Assembly: GCA_032433595.1 (NCBI GenBank)
Contig: JASWJB010000013.1
Span: 62,001-126,000 of the forward strand
DNA from: Conoideocrella luteorostrata
Taxonomy: Eukaryota; Ascomycota; Sordariomycetes; Hypocreales; Clavicipitaceae
Direction of reading: 5' to 3'
Length of the DNA: 64,000 nucleotides
Shown here: piece by piece, positions 11,274-23,081 of the stretch
How positions within the stretch are numbered: position 1 is the stretch's first letter
Layout of the letters: every line of letters begins with the position of its first letter
Notes under the pieces: generated by a model
Database searches by the model: none
Told to the model about the DNA's origin: nothing
The model's input: only the letters and a program-made list of their open reading frames with translations
Translations under genes and position numbers: made by a program

Positions 11274-13345
11274 ATGAACATTGTACAAGCCAATTCCAGG
11301 GTACGGAAGTCTGCGCCGTACGGCGCGGCATGTGTTAGCTGCTTTAAGGCCAAGTGTAGGTGCATCGTTAGAGGGCAGGGGCTAAGCTGCGAGCGGTGCC
11401 ATCGCCTGAGCAGAGAATGCGAGCCGTCTTTAGTCGTGAGGAAACGGCGCAAAGCAGCAAATGAGACGGCACATCTTGAGGAGCGAATCGATGACCTTGT
11501 TAATTTGTTGAGATCTCAGAAGCCTGAGGCCCTTGGGAGAACTGATCCACGGGAACCCGCGAGTAGCAATTCGTCCGTTGATGGCACATCTCTGAATAGT
11601 TTTTTGCCAACGCAGGCAACATCCACAACTCAGAAAAATGAGCTCCCGACTCCTAGCAGCGGCCGCAACGCGTCGCCAGGCTCAGACAGCTTCCTACACC
11701 ATACGTCCACAAGACAAGATGCTTATAGTCATCTATCGTCAGAGTCATCCGTGTCCGAAACCGAACAATGTCTTGCCATTTTCCAACGACGCCAGCTCGC
11801 GAGTTTCCCATTTTTTTACATTCCTCCAGAGATGACGTGAGAATTATGAAAAACGAGAAAAAAAGTTGCTGATAGACCTGCTAATATGTTCTAAAGGGCT
11901 ACGCATCTCCAAAGGGAACGACCGGTTTTGTGGCTCAGCATCCAAGCGACGTGCTGCAAGTCAGTAGTGCAGCAACGTGCGATGGAAGTCAAGTTCCGTG
12001 GCATCATAGCCCAGAAGGTTCTAGTTGAGCTGGACAGGAGCTTGGACCTCTTACTTGGGTTGATTTGCTACCTCTCCTGGTGATTAATTTTTACACTGAA
12101 TCGTATTAGTATTCAGCTAATACGTGGTTTCGCAGGAACTGTGAGAAGTTTCGGGGTAAACCTGTTTTATCAGTGTTTGCAAATATGGCCATGGCGATTC
12201 TTTTCGATCTACGGCTTGACAGACCCTATCAGGAGCATCCATGCCGCGAACTCGATGCCTGCAAAGCGTATAGCTATCCCATAAAGGAGATTGCACATAC
12301 AACTAGCCGCACAAATGAGGAGCGGCGAGCGGTACTAGGATGCTACGGCGTCTCCGCTACGTGAGTGATATATAGCCCACGACTGAATCTGGATGCCCTG
12401 GAATCTAATGACACGACGCAGAATTGCCTGGTTTATGAAGAGTAAACCCGTGGCATGGACCGCGCATATGGAAGAATGCCTTCAACACCTGAACGAACAC
12501 CCTGAGACCCCTAGGGATAACATTCTTGTAGTTATCACCAAGTTGATCAAATTGGTAAATGAAATCCATGGTATCTCGACATGGAGACAAATCGAGACTA
12601 CTGCTTCGCAGGAAATGCCACCACCAATGATTTACGTCAAATCTCTGCGAGGTTCCCTTGAAGAGATCAAATCACTAGCTGCACCAGAAATACTGACAAA
12701 CAGTACGTACGAATTTTGTTCTTCAATACCTGGCGTATCGCTAACTAAATAGAAACCGTCTTATCATACATACACTCAGCAACAGCCATGATCAATGAAC
12801 TGCCGCTGTGCCCAGTGGATCCGCTCGCGTCTATGCGAGGCGTTGTTGACTTTGGAAGAACCGAATGCTTCTACTCATGCCTACAAGCCACCAAACGCGT
12901 TATCGAAAATTTCTTCGTCTTCACCCCTGAGGCTGTTTTCGGCCACCCAATTATGTTACATTTGCATTTCAGTCGAAGCACGCATATTCTTTATCGACTG
13001 TCACTCATGGATGATCCCGCGTGGGATCGCGGCGCTATATCAAATACCATTGATCTACTAGGATCGCTTGACCAATGTGCATCTCTATACGAGTCTGTGC
13101 CGGCAGTCATGGGGTTGGACACCGATGGGAGCGACATATATACCAAGGCGTCAGGAATTTTGAAGGCGACAATACCAATGTGGCGGAGGGCTCTTGAAGA
13201 GGCTGGCGCTATTCCCCCCACTGCCGAAGCTCAGTACGGAAATGTTGGTACCTTCGCCAGGCATGAGGACATGCTGGATTCAGTGACCGATGGGTGGTTT
13301 ACGGACATGTTGAGCTTTAACGACACTTTTCAGTTTGCTCTATAA
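11274..13345 (+). CDS. Zn2Cys6 transcription factor
   Basis: Exons 11274-11836, 11897-12079, 12136-12360, 12422-12702 and 12753-13345 give 614 aa. Residues about 20-50 hold the binuclear zinc cluster: C-VS-C-x6-C, then a spacer, then C-ER-C-x6-C, followed by a basic RKRRK stretch and a short heptad-like segment (LEERIDDLVNLL) that could dimerise. A Ser/Thr-rich linker leads to the fungal-specific middle homology region, with WLSIQATCCKS, VLVELDRSLDLLLGLICYLSW and later MAMAILFDLRLDRP recovered only after splicing. Introns are 50-61 bp with good branch sites. The start was taken just before the cluster; an in-frame start at 11106 would add 56 residues. The MFS pump 1.2 kb downstream on the same strand is a plausible target, but this is inference. 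Confidence 0.85.
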
Positions 13346-14560
13346 GCTTAACACGTTTTGGAGTAGGTCGTGCTTAATGGTTTAAAACCCAGCCTCGATA
13401 TTTTGTTTGACCCTAGCTAAGATTTTTTTGAGAAGAGAATTGTTTCTATCAGGAAGATTAGTACTATAAATAGTCAGATTAGTGAGTGAAGTAGGAGGTG
13501 ACTGCGGGAGGTTTCCAGCCGTGCAAGGGCTCGTCGGATATTGTCAGAATCTGGAGGAAATCGAGGGATTGGATGAGTCTAAATTCTAGATAGACAAGGC
13601 AAGAATTCCCCGTGGATTTAGAAGGCATACGACATCATAAATTTCATCTATTTCTACTACTTGCCACTGCGTACGATTGCTCTATGACTCTGGCCTCGTC
13701 AACGTAACAAGATTCTTTAACGGGGCCAATGCCAAACCATCGAGCTTTGACTGTGCCATATGATAAAAGAGACGCTGGAAAGCATAGAGGCGGTGCAAAG
13801 CCTGAGAAGGGCAGTTTGTCCCCAAAATTTAGCTTGCTGATTCAGGCGCGACACTGTACGCAATCGAATGTATACTTTCGGGGTTTTGCCTAGGAGGTGA
13901 TGGGGGTGGAAAGCTGACTGACTAAATTGCAATTGTCTTCAGGCGCGAAAAAGTCCCAACAACCAATCCCGGGCGGCGCGAAGTTGGTTGAGTGCTCCTA
14001 ACATATCAAACCGGATGCTTTCTCAGGAAACCCGATCCAAGGATTGCATTGCATGCACTCTAGTTCTGATGTCCGCGATGTACTCTGTATATGTGGAGAT
14101 TGCTTTCACTTCCGTTATGCTTCGTACTAGCAGTAAGGCTTGCAAATGAATTAGACGTATTCCGTATTCCGTACCTTTGGAGAGTCTTGTGGTAGCCTGA
14201 CAGGCTCATATCCTGGTCCGTGGCTTGCTCTAGGCCCAATGGCTGTCCAAAGAGATAAGAAAAGACCCTAGTTGGATGGTAAGCGTGGCACCACCAAACC
14301 GCAGGGGTCACGGATTTCGGATTTCATTTCCAGGTCCAGTTGCAGCCCGTTCCGTTCTTATATATTTGGTGCTATCGCCGACAGGTTTGTTTTCCGGACG
14401 CTGAAGAGCAAAAATTTACGCGTGCTGCTTCCATGACAACTTGGAAGGGCGAAATATTCCACATTCAGGTCAAAGCAGCGGCCGTTTTCCCGCGAACTGC
14501 GGGGTACCGAGTAATCCGCTCGGATTGCGGTGGCGTCGCCGAAAAGGCACAAAAAGCAAA
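13346..14560. other. Intergenic between regulator and MFS gene
   Basis: About 1.2 kb without a convincing gene. It holds the second copy of the weak repeat seen near 1.4 kb (about 13455-13535). The final 100 bases are likely the promoter and leader of the transporter. Confidence 0.4.
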
Positions 14561-16678
14561 ATGATAACGACATTTGACGAAAACAAGGAGAAGTCCTTGG
14601 ACACGTTGGGTACCGCCGACGGGTCGGAACCAGCCAAAGGCCCGAGTGCCAAAGAGCCCGCACAGCACATCTTGGAGCAAGATCACAGTCAGTATTTGAA
14701 GGGATGGAAGCTTTTCCTAGTAATGTCTGGCATTACTGTAGTTCTGCTATTAGCCATGTTGGACATCTCCATCGTCGGCACGGTACGTTGACCATGGTAC
14801 CACACGCTGATTACTGTATCTAATTATTTAAGGCTATCCCCCGAATTACGACCGACTTTCACAGACTGGGCGACGCCGGGTGGTATGTCGCTGCTTACCA
14901 ATTAGCTAGGTACGATTTCTTTTATGTAGCCTCCATCACACCATTACACAATGCTTACGATGTATATTTATGCAGTGCTACGGCTCAGCCACTCACTGGC
15001 AAAATCTTCACTTATTTCAGCACAAAGGTAATTGATTCTGTATTCATTTTACATATCATATCTCTAATTAGTTGATTCAGTGGTCTTTTTTACTCTTTTT
15101 TCTGATATTTGAGATTGGCTCGGCCATCTGTGGAGCGGCGACCTCCTCCAGCATGCTCATAGGTGGTCGCGCGATAGCTGGGTTAGGCTCATCTGGCCTG
15201 GTGAATGGGACTCTTACGATGATTCAAGGAGCTTGTACTCCTCAAAGCTGTCCATGTGCGGAAAACTTCTCACCTCACTCTTGCCTCGGGAATATTCAAG
15301 CTGATTCTTATGACTCATAGTGTATACCGGTGTGGCTATGGGCGGTAAGTTCTAGCTTATTAAGCTCACAAGGACCTAGCTGACAGAGTCTACTAGTTGG
15401 ACAAATTGGAGTTGTGCTGGGCCCTTTACTGGGAGGTGTACTCACCGAACACGCTTCTTGGCGCTGGTGTAAGCTCTAACGGATCCAATATACCATCGAA
15501 ATGTGACTAACTGGCTCACTGTAGGCTTCTACATAAATCTTCCTCTCGGTGGATTAGCTGGCTTGTTCCTCATTCTTATCCATATTCCCGATCAAACTCC
15601 GAAAGAACGCCTCACCTTTCGGCACGTCCGAACCGTTTACCCCAAATTCGATCTCGTAGGCTTTGCGCTCTTCGCTCCAGCCTCAATAATGCTGCTTCTC
15701 GCGCTCAGTTTCGGTGCTGGCGACTATAAATGGAACTCGTCTCAGGTCATTGGCCTTTTCTGCGGTGCTGGAGTGACTGCTATCGTGTTCGTTCTGTGGG
15801 AGCACCGGATGGGGAACGATGCCATGATACCACTGCCAATGGTACGACAAAGAGTTGTCTGGGCAAGCGCGATGAATTTTAGTCTGCTCATGATGTCTAT
15901 TATTGTGGGAAGCACCTTTATGCCCATATACCTGCAGTCGGTCAAGGGATTGTCGCCCACCATGAGCGGAGTCTACCTTCTTGCTTCGATCGGGCCGCAG
16001 ATTGTGTTTGTCATTATTTCAGGCGCTCTCGGTACGTTGAATCTAACCTGTATGCGTCCATAAAGGCTGACATGAACAGTGGGCAAGCTGGGGTACTACA
16101 TCACTTGGGCGCTTTTCGCCAGCGCAATGACGACTATCGCGTGTGGGCTAATCACGCTCTGGAACCCTGAAACGTCGCTGGGTCCCATTATTGGCTATCA
16201 AATCCTCCTGGGCGCTCGCGGCGCAGGCATGCAGATGGTAAGTAGTAAGAGAGAGAGTGCTCGAGACAAAAGTTGAAAACTGATGCATGGGGCCCAGGGT
16301 GTCATCGCGATTCAAACTGCTCTTCCTCCCAAGATGGCCGCCGTCGGCAATAGTTTCATAGTCTTCTCGCAGAACTTTCTCGGCGCCATACTCATTACCA
16401 TCGCCAATATCATATTCCAGGAAACCCTCCGTGCGAAGATTGCTGCAAACATACCCGGAATTAGTTCCGAGGCGGCCATTGCGGCGGGTGGCAGCGCTGA
16501 GGCGGTCCGCGCGCTTGCGTCTTCGGGTGAACAGCTTCAACGCCTTTTGGAGGCGTATTCCACAGGGTTCAGGAATGTATTCTACATGTTGACCGGGATA
16601 GTTGCCCTGGCGTTTATGGCGTCTTTTGGTATGGGCTGGGTGGATTTGAGGAAGAAAGTACCACCTAAGAAGGTGTAG
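14561..16678 (+). CDS. MFS drug/metabolite efflux transporter (DHA14-like)
   Basis: Nine exons (14561-14782, 14833-14909, 14976-15027, 15081-15255, 15321-15344, 15397-15468, 15525-16031, 16080-16237, 16298-16678) give 555 aa, the usual length of 14-helix drug:H+ antiporters. The first helix is [20 protein letters not shown], with the D of the family's LDxTIV motif. Further family blocks are [35 protein letters not shown], motif C with [16 protein letters not shown] and then [11 protein letters not shown]. The tiny 24-base exon 5 and its neighbours are needed to join YTGVAMG to QIGVVLGP. Family members sit in the plasma membrane and export toxins, drugs or secondary metabolites. It lies downstream of a Zn2Cys6 gene on the same strand, a common arrangement for regulator and pump. 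Confidence 0.9.
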
Positions 16679-17502
16679 TGGCCGGGATGCAGCGCTGCTT
16701 GTGGAGCGCGCACAAACGAAGAACATGGTTGTTACAATAGATTGTCCTAGACTTAGTTAGCCCTGGTATGATGACCTTGGGGCGAGCTGGGCCAGCCCAA
16801 TTCGCCAATACTAGTCATTTCCCACCCAATGTGCTGTCAGCGTTGGCAACAGCAGAAAAAACATGAGTGATCCCCTGATTACTCCATCTACCTCGGCTGG
16901 GGGTGGTGTTCACAGGTGCACAGTTGAGACGAGCGGGCACGGACCGGATATGCTGTCTCACCGGGGGGTTTTCATATACATCTTTCGCGCTCGCCGAACC
17001 GAATGAGATAACAGTGTTTCAAGCAAATTCTACAAAATTAACATGTATCAGGCCAACAGTCTGATGGTGGAGCAGGGCCACCCGAACCGTCCCGCCCCCT
17101 GACTCACGATCGGCCCCGAACAGCTTCGGAACCAATTGTGCTAACTATGTCCCTGCCAATGTGGCGCAATCGCCCAAGCTGCATTCGACGATCTCGACGG
17201 TCCTCTCAGATGGGATTCAAGTCCTGTCAAACTTCCCAGACGCGGTTTCGGACGCGTGATTCATCCGCTAATTGGGACAATGCTCGGACAGCGCCTAAGG
17301 CTAGACCTATTGCTGCCACTGATGCTCAACGCGCATGTCGCTCAACAATTTGCAAGTGCATTAACAAATTACTCGTTGATCTCGCTAAAACCAATTCTTA
17401 CGTAGCTGGATGACTGAAAGGAAGGGCTTGAGCGCCATGTCCCACCCGTTTACTATTCTCGCTTACGGTACGGATTACGGTGCAGTAACGGGCGGTCTTG
17501 TT
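16679..17502. other. Intergenic, nothing recognised
   Basis: No supported gene. One frame around 17.15-17.4 kb is open for about 80 codons without known motifs. The right edge is the end of a Copia LTR. Confidence 0.4.
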
Positions 17503-17736
17503 TGTAGGCAGGCAATTCTGTTGCGTTATGTGCCTTCATAAATAAGGGACGGAGCAATTTGGCAACAGTGGAAATAGGCAGGAATAGACGGATTTGACGA
17601 TATTGAAGAGTGTGAGCAGTGATATTGATAGATGATGTTGTGACTTGAATAATCCCTCTGAAGGGCATCGTGACCCTTCTTTATAGACCTTCAGCGACCG
17701 GGAAATTCCCTGGAATTTAGTTGCCTTAGGCCTACA
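17503..17736 (-). mobile_element. 3' LTR of truncated Copia-type element
   Basis: A 234 bp block is bounded by TGTAGGC and GCCTACA, a 7-bp perfect terminal inverted repeat starting TG and ending CA as LTRs do. On the minus strand it holds a TATA-like TATAAAG about 50 bases in, as expected for the LTR promoter. The purine-rich GGAAGAAGGTGG just upstream on the same strand (about 17750-17761) could be the polypurine tract. No second copy is visible at the 5' side of the element (about 19 kb), so no target duplication can be tested. Confidence 0.7.
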
Positions 17737-17781
17737 TTCCTTAGCATTGTGCCACCTTCTTCCACTATCGTACGATTCTAG

Positions 17782-18696
17782 CTAATACGAGGCATCAGTC
17801 ACTTTTGAAGGTGCCACTCTAATCTCAACAAATTCTTTTGTCGCAATACAATTTAGAATCTCACCTCCGCGGCATTTTTGGGTATCCATGCCAGCTAGGC
17901 ATAAGAGGAAGGGGGTATTCGCTTGGATATCATGGAATAGAATTGATCCAAAGGGTGTCGGAATAGTGGTTGCGCCAATTGACCAGAGAGGGCTTCCACT
18001 GCCAAATCGTACGGGAGCGCCGGCGACGGCAGTATCTATCGTGATAGATGGAAGCAAGCGTTGAAGGGTAAGGAATTGGGGATGTCCTGCTGTGGAGAGC
18101 CCAGCAGCGCCGGAATCAGGCAGAATGCCCTGGAGTACCGTTGAGGAATATCTACCTTTCAAGATGAATGCTATGGCAGGCACATCTGGTGCTTGTGAGT
18201 AAAGATCTTCCTTAGTCAGGGCATGCTGTGTGGCCTGATTAGCTAGGATTCCAGCAGCTAATCGTCCGTTGTAGGTGCCATCAGTGAAGTACGTTGTGTG
18301 TAGGCAGTCATCATCATCTTCATCGTCCGCAGAGCTATCTTCCTTTCCTAGACTAGCGAGGTATTGGTCGTAGGGATCATCGTCGGCAGTAGGTTCCTGA
18401 GCATCCGGGTCTTCAAAACCTTCATGCCGCGCGAGGAAGTGTGTGTACAGAGGCGGAGGTTGCTTTTGGTCTTGTTGTTTCCGCTGCTTGAAGAGTTGAT
18501 AGGTTTGTTGCCTTTCTTCAAGAGAGTGTTTTGTTGACCAGCAATTCTCCTTGTTGCAGAAATAGCACATTTTCCTACGTGGATTCGTACGCGCGGGAGC
18601 TCTTTGGAAAGGTCTTTTGCTGTGTGGATTACGGTCGCGGTTATTGTACCTTCGGTCAGTCCAGAATTGCTCGTGTTCAGCTTGTTCAGCTAGGAA
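17782..18696 (-). pseudogene. Copia retrotransposon Gag zinc knuckle and protease fragment
   Basis: The open frame begins after a TAA at 18697-18699 and ends at 17782. It shows a basic Arg/Asn-rich segment, a zinc knuckle of the C-x2-C-x4-C-x4-H form seen in fungal Copia Gag (CYFCNKENCWSTKH), an acidic Asp-rich linker, and a retropepsin-like region with ILPDSGAAG and a hydrophobic block TPFLLCLAGMD. In complete elements this is followed by integrase, reverse transcriptase and RNase H. Here a stop comes about 60 residues after the protease core, and the 3' LTR follows within 46 bases. Pieces of Gag (LEPMIKRYRN) continue upstream to about 18.8 kb in other frames. The element is therefore a relic with a large internal deletion, unable to move on its own. 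Confidence 0.8.
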
Positions 18697-19016
18697 TTAA
18701 TGCTGTTGATCTTGTTAATGTTGTGATGCAATTCCGATAGCGTTTGATCATAGGCTCGAGGCCTTGTTGTTGTTGCTGTATGCCGCACATCCGATTAAAT
18801 AAGAAGGTTAGGGTTCATCCCTTCAGCATTGTTGAGAGGGCACCAGCAAGCTGGGACTCCAGGATTCCAGTCTTGTGGCAGCTATGCCGGAGCATGAGGT
18901 TTTTGATGCACTATATGGCTTTTGTATCATACTCTTTAGGGGAAAAATTGGAGTCCTGCCAAGAGATTTCCAAAAAAAAATAGTCTACAAAGTGAGCACC
19001 CTCATCCCAACCATAG

Positions 19017-21295
19017 CTAGAGGCTGCCGGGTAGGCTATTTGTCCATAGTACCTCACTAGTATCGAAATTTGCACCGTAGAGGCCCGCATCTTCTCTCAA
19101 GTATTCAAACAAAGACATGGCAGATTCCCCATCAAATGCGGTGACTGTGTTGTTAATAGTTTCGTCATTGGACGCTGGAGGAATATGAGACGACAGTGTT
19201 TGGAGCATAGCGGTACATGTTCTTGCAGAGTTTCCAACCCTTGCGTATGCTTGGAGGATCTCCATGGCATATTTCCAAGAGTTTACAGTTGAATATTCTG
19301 ATACACCCTCTGCTATCACCGGCTGAAGTCTTTCAGCTAGCAGAACCGTTGCAGCAGTATACACATCTGCTTCGTGTTAGCGAGCGTGCTTGGAAAAAAT
19401 TTATTCCAACACTGAAGTCTTACAAAGAACGCAGTACCACCAAGAGGGTAGCGGCCCTGTCACGGTTGTGCGATCTAAATTCGCGTGGATTACATGGATC
19501 ATTTGATGTGAAGCACGCAAGCATAGATTAGAGCATTGAACAACGAGTCTGTCGGCCAGACTCTCGATGGTTGCCGATTCCAGACCATTACCCTCGCGTT
19601 TAAAACAGAATTGAGCTAGCAAAGGTCTGAAGAGCAGTATGCGGGCATGGAGGAGCCTATAATGTCAGGTATATTCACTGTCATTGAGAAGTATTTCTAC
19701 GCTTTTTGGTACTTACCGAACATGGTTGATAATTGCTAGTCGTGATAGCGACTCATGACCCACAAGCCCGCAAGCAGAGTCCTTGATGCCTTGGGGCAAA
19801 TTTTTGTTCCATGCCACAATGTCGTTGTCCAGGCGGAGTATGGTCACTACATCGGCTGAAGTTCGATGGCGGTCCATGTTGCTCGGGTATACGTTCCGAA
19901 GAATATCACTGACCACCTTGTAAAAGCGAAGTTGGTGCACGTAGAACGCCGCAAGGCAAGACGGTCCCTCTACACCGATAGGTCTTCCCAAGAGCGTGGC
20001 AATAGCATCATCTTCCATATCCGTTGGTAAATGGACATCGGTTGACAAATCTGTCGTAATCATTTCTGGCCGTCCTAAAGTCATCGAAAGGACTCTACAA
20101 AACTTAGCGGGGTGTTTCTCTCGAGAGCATAGAGCATATGAGGCTCACCGATCAAGTAAAACACACCCGTGCCAAAGCCTTCTCGCAAGTTCAACCTTGC
20201 GCGGACATTGCTTGTATATGGAAGAATTGGGAAGATGGAAGCCCAAGCTCTCGGCCATCCGTATAGCATGCCCCACGACCATCCAACATCGCTGCGAAGC
20301 ATCTAGGGTTTGCAAGTATATCGCAGTCAGCATAAGGTATGACAAAAGCTCAATAGAGCCTGTGTCCCAGGAAAGTCCGTCAAGAAAAGCTCGCGCCCTA
20401 TCGTAGAAAACTTTGGCGGACTCTTGGCGCTGCTCCGGCTGCACATGAGAAGAAACACTCGTCGCTAGTGCGAATACCATGTTCAATGTAGCCAAGATGG
20501 TGCTCTCTTCGGATGCGGTCTCTGATCCGAGCCAAATAGCCTGATAGTCTTTTTCGAATGACAAGGGATCTAGAAATGGGTAAATTGGATAAATCAAATT
20601 CCAAAATATTCCCAGAAGGGCATCCGCGGTCCTTCGCGAAGGTAACGCATAATCCAATGCATCATTCCGTCGTCCAGTCAATGAGGGGTCGGCCAAGTCG
20701 GGTTGTTCACCGTTCCCACGAGAATCGCCTCCCATAGTTTTTTGCCCAAATTTAAATTCAATTTCAGTGCTTAGCTGCTGGGTGAAAAATGCTGCAGTAC
20801 TTTTTCCGAAAACCAACGGCTTTGAGTCACCGTCATAAGGCTCTCCAATCATGGGACCACCGCTGCCGACTGGGGCGATAAAAATTTCGTTGGGCGAGCC
20901 CGCCGTTGCTGGAAGGTTTAATCCAAACATGGTCTGACTTTCTGGAGGTGATTCGGCGTTTCGTGAAGATGCTATCGGGCTATCCAGACTAATGACGGCA
21001 TTGATTGGCTCTTTGTTTGCTAATTCCGGGCTCAAGCTCGATGCCGCGAGCGCAAGTCGATCAGATTGTTCTGCATTGGTTTTATTTGGGGAACCAGTAG
21101 GCTTGCAGTTCTTATTGTAACTGCATCGTCCTGCGGACTTTCGCCTATGACAAGCATTGCAGACTAGAGGTGCGGTGAGCTTCAGAGCAAGAAATTGCCA
21201 TGGAGAGCGACGATACCTGGCTTTACGCCGTCACATTTGACCTTTCTTGCTCTGCAAATGTTGCAGGCGGCCAATACCTTCAGTCGAGGTCTCAT
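19017..21295 (-). CDS. Zn2Cys6 fungal-specific transcription factor
   Basis: Exons (5' to 3') 21217-21295, 20149-21163, 19717-20094, 19424-19656 and 19017-19366 give 684 aa. The zinc cluster is split by intron 1: CNICRARKVKCDG before it and CNACHRRKSAGRC after it, i.e. C-x2-C-x6-C ... C-x2-C-x6-C. The middle homology region includes ADALLGIFWNLIYPIYPFLD, YLMLTAIYLQ, RCWMVVGHAIRMAESLGFH and, across intron 2, VLLDRVLSMTLGRP. All are standard blocks of the Fungal_trans domain. A later helix set with PSWWY and YTAATVLLAERL completes the usual C-terminus. It is divergent from the PaiB-like gene at 22141 with 845 bases between the starts, so a shared regulatory region is possible. The 3' end lies just beyond the Copia relic. 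Confidence 0.88.
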
Positions 21296-22140
21296 ATTCA
21301 TCCCTCACGTAGATAAACCAAGCTCCGAGATGGGCCCAAATTTCTCCAATTCACATGTGAATATTTGCAAACGCACACCTGCCCTGGAAGTCGACTTTCC
21401 TCGCCAAGAGAGAGGAGGGGCAACGTGATGGCTCGGCTTGTGGTGCGGTCCTCCGGTATCGGTGTGCCGTAATCTCCACATACGGGCTAACGGAAACAAT
21501 TTTGTTGTTGCTCTGCCATGACGTTGTCAATCATCGACTTGTTATGACGGGAAGGTATAACGGAACAAGCGGAATGGCACATTATAGGTAGCACTTCAAG
21601 TATTATGCTGCAGCTTGATCATCGCTCTCGAGCCTGCGCGATAAAGGCTTTGTACGCAACAGCGGATGTATGATGAGGACAATAATTTAGGTGTGGTTTT
21701 GCAGTGGAGATTGAACAGTGGGTCTGTGAAGTCTTCTATCAGCACTTCTACAAACATGCCCTTGTAAATCCTTCATGTGGCTCGGAAAGAGTGCTTCCTT
21801 GCCGAGTCTGGCACTCTCAACCGGCTCCTAAACCATTTAACTTTCTTGTTTTCTACCCATGCAGCTCCGATAGAGCCTTCGACTGTCTAGTTTCGCATTT
21901 CACCGAGGATGGCCCACAAATAGAGAGACCATTTTTATCAAGATAGCAGAAACAAGGTCCAGATGGAGACGCCCCATCCTCGGACCCGACGTTGATTGGG
22001 TGAATATTATCCGGCTCAGCTGGCTGTGAAGGCTGTCATTTCTGCAACTCTATAATATAATGAGCAGAAACTGACAAACAGCCAGCGCTGTCTTCCCACA
22101 GTTCAACTTGGCTGAGACGCAATACGGATAAACACACACA
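21296..22140. promoter_or_regulatory. Divergent intergenic region (Zn2Cys6 / PaiB-like)
   Basis: 845 bases separate two divergently oriented start codons. No additional gene is supported. A TATA-like CTATAATATAATG lies near 22051-22063, about 80 bases before the PaiB-like ATG. No regulator binding site could be identified with confidence. Confidence 0.35.
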
Positions 22141-22896
22141 ATGTATTTCTCAGCCGCACATCAAGAAACTGATCTGCACGTCCTTCAGCAGCTCATTCGC
22201 GATCATCCCCTGGGTTCCATCATTACTGGAATTCCGTCTGCAAAGTATCCCTTTCTTCAGTTGAGTCACATTCCTTTTGTGCTCGACATTGAAGATGCGT
22301 GCAGCAAAGTGAAAAAGGGCCGTTTAAGGGGCCATCTTACGAGGCAAAACCCGCAGAGTCAGGCAATTTTAGAGGCCTTAGCATTGCAACCTACAAAGGA
22401 CAACGTGTTGATACAAGAGGTGCTGATTGTTTTTCAATCGCCTGATCACTATGTCACCCCAAAGTTTTACACGGATACCAAGCCCTCTACTGGCAAAGTG
22501 GTCCCGACGTGGAACTATGCCGCCGTGCAAGCTTATGGACCAGCCAAGATATTCTTCGACTCTGGATGTCCTGAAACATGCAAGTTTCTTGACAAGCAGC
22601 TCGCTGATTTGAGCCACCAAAGCGAGACGAGGATCATGGGCTATACTGGGGGTGCTGCCCCTGCTGAGTGGAAGCCTACGGATGCCCCGGAGCGATACAT
22701 CGAAATATTGAAGAAGAGTATTATAGGTATAGAAATAACGATTAACAGGCTGGAAGGCAAGTTCAAAATGAGCCAAGACAAGAATCCAAACGATCGACAG
22801 GGTGTTATTCAAGGTTTTGCATCATTGCGCACAGAAGGCGCTGCAGCAGTGGGGGAAATGATTAGAGAACGCAGTGAACTCAAGGATAAGCATTAG
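22141..22896 (+). CDS. PaiB-like FMN-binding protein
   Basis: Intronless, 251 aa, matching the roughly 210-270 aa of the FMN-binding PaiB family. It opens with the family's MYxxxxH start (MYFSAAHQE) and carries HPLGSIIT, the LSHIPFVLD strand, LRGHLTRQNP (the HLARxNP-like block), VTPKFYTDTK and PTWNYAAVQAYG, all in the expected order. Bacterial PaiB affects protease and sporulation gene expression. In fungi the family is uncharacterised, but a split-barrel flavin-binding fold is expected in the cytosol. It is divergent from a Zn2Cys6 regulator and convergent with a GNAT gene 185 bases after its stop. Confidence 0.85.
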   Translation: MYFSAAHQETDLHVLQQLIRDHPLGSIITGIPSAKYPFLQLSHIPFVLDIEDACSKVKKGRLRGHLTRQNPQSQAILEALALQPTKDNVLIQEVLIVFQSPDHYVTPKFYTDTKPSTGKVVPTWNYAAVQAYGPAKIFFDSGCPETCKFLDKQLADLSHQSETRIMGYTGGAAPAEWKPTDAPERYIEILKKSIIGIEITINRLEGKFKMSQDKNPNDRQGVIQGFASLRTEGAAAVGEMIRERSELKDKH

Positions 22897-23001
22897 AAGA
22901 GAAATAAAGCTTAAGCTGCGAAAGTTTCATTTAACCCATTAGAAGGCGGAATTATCGGACTAACTCAGTAAGCTGGTGGACAAAGCATAATTCAACTGTT
23001 T

Positions 23002-23046
23002 GATTCCATTATCATAGATTCCACTATCATAGATTCCATTATCATA
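23002..23046 (+). repeat. Three-copy 15-bp tandem repeat
   Basis: Three head-to-tail units of GATTCCATTATCATA, the middle one with one C for T. The repeat sits between the 3' ends of the convergent PaiB-like and GNAT genes, so it is probably a minisatellite in their 3' regions. Confidence 0.9.
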
Positions 23047-23081
23047 GAAAGGCGCAAACCTGATCACGTGTTTTGCCCAAG

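Noticed and set aside
18300..18330. GAT/ATC trinucleotide run considered as a microsatellite
   Set aside because: It encodes the acidic linker of the Copia Gag fragment, so coding explains it.
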